Source: Phyto melanocephala (taxonomy: Eukaryota; Arthropoda; Insecta; Diptera; Rhinophoridae). From it: a stretch of DNA of 64,000 nucleotides. Position numbers and translations under genes: made by a program. Under the pieces are notes generated by a model that ran no database searches, was not told where the DNA came from, and saw only the letters and a list, made by a program, of their open reading frames with translations. The stretch lies in NCBI GenBank assembly GCA_941918925.1, contig OW799233.1, positions 123,590,833 to 123,654,832 on the forward strand, in the 5' to 3' direction. Positions 57,867 through 64,000 of the stretch are shown in pieces (positions within the stretch are counted from its first letter, which is position 1; each line of letters starts with the position of its first letter).

Positions 57867-59460
57867 CGAACGATTTTAAAATGGAAAATCCAGTCATGTA
57901 CAAGTATTTATTATTTTGTATGTATAAAGAAATAATAGAGAAGCAGATATTTAAATTTTATGAGCGTTTAATCATATGAGCATATAAATACTATATGAAG
58001 TTGGGCCAAAATAGGTTAAGCTACATTTACGCACACAAGGATGTTGGTGCACTCATATGCGGGGGGATGCATTTAATGTCAAAGTACAAACAGCGACAAC
58101 AATAAATATGGGAAATGACTTTGACATGCGCAACTGCACTTGAACCTGAAATTTATCAATTTCGCCCATGGCTGGGCACAAAAGGGACCCACACACAGCA
58201 GCCCAACACAATATTGAAAGTGAAAGTTTTGTAATAAAAAGTGCAAGTGAACAAACAACAGGAACAATAAAATATGGATTGAGCCATTTATTTTTAAATT
58301 TGAAGAAAGAGCAAACTTGAACCCCCGAAAGTTGCGTAGAGGTAAAAGTCAACAAAAATAGCAGTGAGTAAGAGTAGTGGGTGTAGTTTGGAAACGAATA
58401 CATATGTTCATGAGTAAGTAAGTAGAGAGTATGTTTTCTATGATGTTTATTTATACAAAAATTTCCTACAAATTAAATTTTATTATAGAACTTAATAGCC
58501 ATACTCTTGCCAATACCTTTTTATAGTATAAAAAAAAAACACCACCAAAATATTAAAACCAAAATAAAAGAGAGTATATTTTGAGGAATGTTAACTCTCT
58601 TGGAGTTTAATACGAGTATCTTTTGTTTTGATTACAATATTGTTGTTTTTCCTGTGGTAAAAGCTTTTACTTTTGTTCATTCTTCAAGCAATATCCTCTA
58701 CTCGTATATTTAGATTATTTGTGGAAATCAATTTCCAATCTCTTTATAAAGTGTTTTGTGTTTGTATGAGTATGCTTGTTTGCCTGTGTGTGTGTGGTTG
58801 GGAGAAACAACACACACACTGAATTTGTTGTTTAAACCTAAAAAGCAACAAAAACAGAGCAAACACACACAACTACAAACATACATTCGTATTCATACAA
58901 ATCCAATGAAAAACGTAAAACGTAAAAGCAATAAGACATTTTTCATTGCCTATCTTTTGGTGTTGAAACTCCAAGTATCCAGAACAAAGCCTTTTGTGGC
59001 ATCAACACATACAGGTGTTGTGTGATGCTGTTATAAACTAAAAAAAAATATAATAATATTTCTAAACACTTTAAAACTAAATAAAAATAAAAGTAATATA
59101 AAAAAAAATTATAAAAAAATCCAGTGATAATATAAAAAAATAAAACTAATTTAAAAATTTATGAAAAATTCTACCAGTCAACCAACAGCTAAAACGCAAA
59201 AAGAAATATTAAATAATTTTCTATATCACTAATAGCTTTTCAAGGTCAAAACAAACTTTATACTGTAATTGTAGCAACGACATGCATTATAATAAACATT
59301 GTGAAATTCAAAAAGTGAAAATATTAAAAATTATTTTTTTTTTTGTTTATCTATTATTTGTTAAAACTATTTTCTTAAAATATTCACATATTTACATTTA
59401 CAAAAAAGAAAAAAAAAACGTACATATACAGAAAAATATTTTTTCGTTGTTAGAAGTGTT
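57867..59460. other. Mixed unique DNA, no gene proven
   Basis: 58040-58330 is GC-richer (cccatggctgggcacaaaag; gcatttaatgtcaaagtac...gactttgacatgcgc, a small inverted pair at 58076-58085/58119-58128). It is open on the minus strand for 116 codons (58053-58403), but that frame has no recognisable domain. The base composition suggests a conserved regulatory or exonic stretch. 58756-59025 holds GTGTGTGTG/CACACACAC simple sequence. Confidence 0.3.
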
Positions 59461-59464
59461 CAAA

Positions 59465-59571
59465 ATGAAAAACGTAATACAATATTTTCTTGTTGTTGTT
59501 TTTGTTTTTGTTCAATTACAAGCATCACACTTGTTGCCCCTTTTCCTTGACTCCGGCTGCTATACGTATGA
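59465..59571 (+). CDS. Candidate first exon of a secreted protein
   Basis: ATG at 59465 in the near-ideal fly context CAAAATG opens MKNVIQYFLVVVFVFVQLQA, a clear signal peptide (Lys, then about 14 hydrophobic residues, likely cleavage after QLQA or ASH), then SHLLPLFLDSGCYTY. The exon would end at 59571 before GTGAGT, a strong donor, in codon phase 2; read through, the frame stops after 36 codons. Secretory signal, then L..FLD..C, then an early intron resembles the start of many fly secreted serine proteases, whose N-terminal Cys pairs with the catalytic domain, but no protease domain (TAAHC, GDSGGP) is seen up to 64 kb. It may have a long first intron, be a relic, or be chance. Confidence 0.35.
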
Positions 59572-59577
59572 GTGAGT

Positions 59578-60034
59578 GACATATTGCTGCTTTTTAAAAG
59601 AACAGTGTTTTGAGAAATTTAGTAGTACCTATAACAATTTTTTAGTATATAAACTGAAAGAAATAATTTTTAAAATAAAATCTAAACAATTGACATTGTA
59701 TTTTAGGACTTTATTAAAGTTTTAACTGACCTAAATGTGTTTACGCTTTTAATAAAAAAGTTCTAGAAAATGTTAAGAAATTTCGTTTGAACATTTTTCC
59801 AAAGTGAGGTGAAGTGTTTTACAAAATAAGGCCAGTTCGAGTTACATTCAAAGTGAGTAAGAACTGCTAATATAAAATTTAGTTGTAAACAATAAATAAA
59901 AATAATTTAAAGATTTCAAGTTTAAAAAAAACTTAAAAGTCTTTAGTCATATACCAGATATGGAAAACAGCTCAAAAAAATTCTTGTCATATTATTTTGA
60001 AAATGTTTGGATTTTTTTCTTTTCCCAAACATTT
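59578..60034. other. AT-rich DNA; half-arm of a hairpin repeat
   Basis: Only the aaagtgaggtgaagtgtttt arm at 59801-59829, similar to 27987-28017, stands out. Confidence 0.4.
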
Positions 60035-60044
60035 AGTCTTTAGT

Positions 60045-60128
60045 GCCTACGGTATCACAACGGGACCCTCGGAGGACCCAAGTGAGATATGCCTTCGGGC
60101 GGCTGCCGAATCTAACCTAACCTAACCT
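60045..60128 (+). mobile_element. 84-bp LINE (or SINE) 3'-end insertion with 10-bp target duplication
   Basis: Flanked by AGTCTTTAGT at 60035-60044 and 60129-60138. The body is GC-rich (acgggaccctcggaggaccc; gccttcgggcggctgccgaa) and ends in a CTAAC-type tail (taacctaacctaacct). An extreme 5' truncation with repeat tail and target duplication is typical of LINE-made insertions. The tail differs from the AACC-tailed LINE at 8056, so it is another family. Confidence 0.8.
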
Positions 60129-60590
60129 AGTCTTTAGTACTAATAAAAATAATTTTTTTTTTCTATATTATTTACAATCTATATAAAAGGATATTAAGTA
60201 AATTTGATAATAAAAATTCTGTAAAATCCTTTAATATTTAACTATTATATTAAAGCCCATTTAATTAATTATAAAAAGGCATTTTTTAATTAAAAATTTA
60301 TTTTTCAATTTGAGTTTAAATACAAATCCTTATGAAATTGTCTGCTGGCTACATGTATTTTATCATTAACTAATAACACTTACAACTTTAAAATCACTAA
60401 AGTTGTTGCACTCCTGATCCATATGAGGTATAATTCTACCCAATTTCTCATACCTTCGCACAGAAAAAATTATTATTTAAATAAGTTTAAGCAAACACTT
60501 GCCTAAAATTTAAATTAATTTTCTATAAATATATTTCTAGTTGTTATTTGTAAATGTTCTATTTGAATCTCGTTTAAATTTAAATTATAT

Positions 60591-60761
60591 TTGGCTAATT
60601 CACAAGGGTGTCCTAAGTGTCGTATTGTCATAAAGTCATAATTTTAAATTAATTCAAAAGTTTTGTATTACTTTTTGTAAAATAACGGAACTTTTTTAAA
60701 ATTTTTTAAATTATGACATTATGACAATACGACACTTAGGACACCCTTGTGAATTGGCCAA
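60591..60761. repeat. 171-bp long-hairpin MITE
   Basis: The left arm (ttggctaattcacaagggtg, tcctaagtgtcgtattgtca, taa) is almost perfectly complementary to the right arm (ttatgacattatgacaatac, gacacttaggacacccttgt, gaattggccaa). Arms are about 45-60 bp around a central A/T-rich loop. A decayed half copy lies at 22500. The target duplication is unclear. Confidence 0.75.
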
Positions 60762-63700
60762 TTGAAAAGAAAAATTGATTTTTTTTTCTCACATTTTTTT
60801 GTTTGAATTGATCATAATTAAAAAAAAATTTTACTTAGTTTTGTAAATTTCCTTCTAGAATCGAAAATTTATTTTTTTTTCTGTGCTTAAATGTAATGGA
60901 AGGGTATAAAGTTTGATCTTTATATATTAATATGCTTAATCAAATTAGATTTTGTTATAGATTTACGTTAATTAAAGTTTTAACTGGCCTGTGAAATTTT
61001 TTTTAGCCATAAAAATACTTCCTATAACGATGTAATAAGTAGCACACATTTGCCACCATTCAGTGCTGCTAATATTTTGAATAAAACTGTATTTATTTTA
61101 AAAAATTTAATAAGTACAAATATTGGTGACAAGATTTTTCTACAAATGTTTTTCAACACTATAATATCTTTCGTCTGGCTTCATCTGCTACTGGTCAATC
61201 AAAAAATTTATTAACACTTTATTTATTATTAGAACAATCCCCTGACACATGCACTACAAAAACTTCATCCACGAATCTGCTAGCAGTGACGTAGTTATAT
61301 ACATTTGTTATATCCAATCTGATCATTCAGTTTAAAAATTTGTCTTATTATTTTGAACTGGAGTGTTCTTTTTAACGTTATTTCTTAAACCTTTTGATCT
61401 TTTTTATTAAAAAGTACTAAAAATTTCCTTTAAGGTCAGAAATATACTGAGAAACCCTTAATAGCTATTTTAGTTGTTCAGACTGCGTTTTTAAAATCAC
61501 ACTTTAGGATATTTTAATATTTTTCAATTAACTTTAAACACAACTGTTTTTTGATTAAAGTAATATAATAAACCACTCGAACTGAGTAGATTAAATTTAA
61601 CGTCATCTTAACAATGTCAACTTTGTAAATATGTCAAAACGGATTTGTAACTGTGGACTTTCATTTCAATGAGAAATTTTAAATAATGCGTGAATATCTT
61701 TTTATAATTTTCTAAAACTTGTTCAAAAATTCGAGCTTTCACTACGTAATTAAAACTGTTATTCTATCGATGTTTTAAGCTAAATACAAGCATACAATTC
61801 AGAAAGCTACTAGAGTACTAAGTGATCCTAGGGACAATGTATGCTTTAAGCATTTAAACATAAATAATTTAAATTTTTAACAAAATAACGTCCATATTCA
61901 TAATCAATTTTTTAAATATAACGCAGGTTTATAAAACGCATTTTGTACGAAACTTTTATAAAATAAACTTTTTAAGCTTAATATTGATTTTGGGTATGGA
62001 GGTTGATAATAATATTATATTTCATCTAAAATTAGTTAACTTTTCAAATATACAAAAAATCCCCCAATGCCACAGACACGAAAAAATAAATTGCGCAATA
62101 AACGTTACAGTTACACACACATACATATGTTTGTAATATTTGTATGCATACAATACAAACATACATATGTATGTATGTATGAACATTAAAATTTAAATTA
62201 CAACGTCAAAAATAATCCTGTCTAATGTATGTAGTTACAACGTAGATTAACTCTATATCAAATTTCTAATATTTCGTGTTACATTTAAAATAACTTACAT
62301 TGACATTTCATACATCATAATGTATTAAAAGAGCTCTTTTTTAGCAGTATTTATGAAATACATTATTTAAAAATACTTTCGAAATACATTATTCAAAAGC
62401 ATTCAAGAAGCAACGACAAAGATAACAAAAAAAAAAAAATAAAACCAGAAAAATACCCTTTGACATTCAAAAAATATCGATAGCAAATAACCTTCAGTGG
62501 TGGCAGGAAAATGAGAGAAAAAATTGAAAAACTTTAAGAGAAAAAGAGATATAGAGAGAGAGAAAGGATAAACTTTTTTCATGTGACTTGAGGACATGTA
62601 TGGCAGCTGTTGAAAATGTCAACAGACATACATTCTCAACACCAATACAAAAACATCAAATACATATAAACAATTCATACCCATATTTTCACATGTATGT
62701 ACATATGTATAATGCAACTAATGGTTAATACATCTACATGCAATTATTGAAAAGTGAAATGAAAGAGAAAACTGACACAAACACATAAACACCTGACAAG
62801 AAAAGAGCTTTCGATAAAAGCCAACCAAAACAGCTAATATTAATAATAGAGAGAAAAAATAAACAAACATTATATAGAGAATATAAGTACATATCTACAT
62901 ATGTCAGGGATGGAAACTGCAATATTTTTTTTAGTACCTATTACATAACTTTTTATTAATTACGTAGCACTTTTTTCATTTCACGCTTCTAAAAGTATGA
63001 TATTTTTTTTAAAGGGTAACTAAAATGTATGTTATCTTTGTGATAAATCACACAAAAAGAATAAGTATCTCTACTTAGAGAATTCTGTTTACAATTTTGC
63101 AAATGTCCTTAAAAATTTTTAATACTATGTTCACACAGGCGCCTTAATTGTCAATTTATAATATTATCGCAATTAAAGGCCCTTTATTGAGCCCAATTTA
63201 CCATATTAAAAATTATTTATAAATTGAGCAATATATACTTTATTGTTTCACTTATTGTCCAAAACTCGAAATACAACTCTTGAGAAGTATGTTCAGTGAG
63301 AAGAAAATTCTATAGGTGGCATTTCTAATGTCAAACAAATAAATATACAAAAAACAAAAACTAATAAAATAGAAAATGGTGGATAAAAATTTAAAAAAAA
63401 ATGTTTAAATAAATTCAAATAGTATGTACATATAAATATAATTGTAAATATATTTTATCAACAGGAAAAACACTGAAGAGAAGGCATTATTTGATTTGGT
63501 ATAAATACATCGTATTTTTACAGCTATCAAATGCTAATGGAGTAAGATAAATTGAGTATGTGTGAACACTTATTTTAATTGCTCAATTAACACTAAATTG
63601 AAACAATTAAAAATATCTGTCTGAACAGGGCATAAGACAATAAAATGAAATTGACGACATGTACGTCGCAAATTAAAATTAGTAAAAGATTTTATCAAGG

Positions 63701-64000
63701 ATAATTATAAAAATAAATTTAATAAGGACTTCTTTTGCTATATTAAACAGTAAGAAGTTGTGTGACTTAAAGAAAATATTGCTGATGGCAAGAGCATACC
63801 AACTCCTTTCTTAAAAATCATAATGGATATCATTATCATCATTATATTTTATAAGGGAGTAGGGTATATCTATGGTTTCTTTGAATAACCGCTTTTGTCG
63901 CTTTGAATCGATTATAAGTAAGCAATACTAATTTTCTGGGTGTATGTTAAATTGCCGAATTAGCCACATATCTCCTAGAGTCATGCAGTCTATATATCAC
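60762..64000. other. AT-rich DNA, no gene seen
   Basis: A Tc1-type end motif (cagtgctgctaatattttga, ending 61089 before TA) lies at about 61061 without a partner. 63125-63628 has loosely inverted ends (tgttcacacaggcg / ctgtctgaacag, then shared attgtcaattta-like text) that could be an old MITE. Microsatellite-like TATG/CATA near 62100-62180 and GAGA near 62550. No exon continuing the 59465 candidate was found. Confidence 0.35.

Noticed and set aside
58053..58403. 116-codon frame on the minus strand with hydrophobic stretches
   Set aside because: No recognisable domain; hydrophobicity follows from T-rich codons. Kept only as a GC-richer unique stretch.
59572..59720. Short second exon after the 59571 donor (acceptor-like ...aaatttag near 59619)
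   Set aside because: The resulting peptide is AT-biased and carries no protease or other domain; the acceptor lacks a good pyrimidine tract.
63125..63628. Possible MITE with ends tgttcacacaggcg / ctgtctgaacag
   Set aside because: Arms match only loosely and no target duplication is visible; mentioned in the stretch entry but not called.

Overview
The window is AT-rich eukaryotic DNA from an insect, most likely a higher fly (Brachycera). A calyptrate or blowfly-like genome is my guess, from the repeat style rather than from any gene. The main clue is a family of DINE-1/INE-1-like (Helentron-derived) elements. Their starts (TATACCCTTCAC...), internal CCGTCTGTCCGTCTG tracts, CATAAAGTATATAT motif and 3' hairpin (ATTCGGCACGGCCGAAT) match the dipteran family in layout. 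No complete protein-coding gene, rRNA or true tRNA gene was found. The long open frames seen are almost all inside, or antisense to, transposon relics.

Left part (1-15.1 kb): a TTA-flanked MITE, a DINE-1-like element, a piggyBac transposase relic, an intact-ended Helitron with five 121-bp repeats, a mariner relic, two close DINE copies with a 5'-truncated LINE (11-bp target duplication) between them, a 117-bp palindromic MITE, a mariner N-terminal relic, hAT-like and pogo-like MITEs, Helitron pieces and another DINE copy.

Middle (15-41 kb): simple-sequence-rich unique DNA, a pogo-like element with a tRNA-derived SINE inserted in it, a CENP-B-type transposase relic, a possible 5' non-coding exon with a strong splice donor near 21.25 kb, a 620-bp MITE, and a DINE copy carrying a 63-bp LINE tail. 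About 6 kb of mostly featureless DNA follows. Then comes a 2.2-kb DINE variant with internal tandem repeats and a nested mariner deletion derivative, further mariner relics, a degraded gene of a widespread unnamed arthropod repeat family, and two more SINE copies.

Right part (42-64 kb): a 150-bp Helitron, degraded DINE copies, a DINE reduced to its two ends, a 71-bp GTAT microsatellite, a full-length but dead Tc1-like element, two abutting Helitrons (one with helicase remains), more DINE copies, MITEs, and two short candidate exons on the + strand (57.70-57.84 kb and 59.47-59.57 kb). If real, these exons mean that much of the window is intron or 5' flank of one or more genes running off the right edge. 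Nothing here looks like a new gene system. The strongest material is the set of datable nested insertions and short transposon families with visible target duplications.
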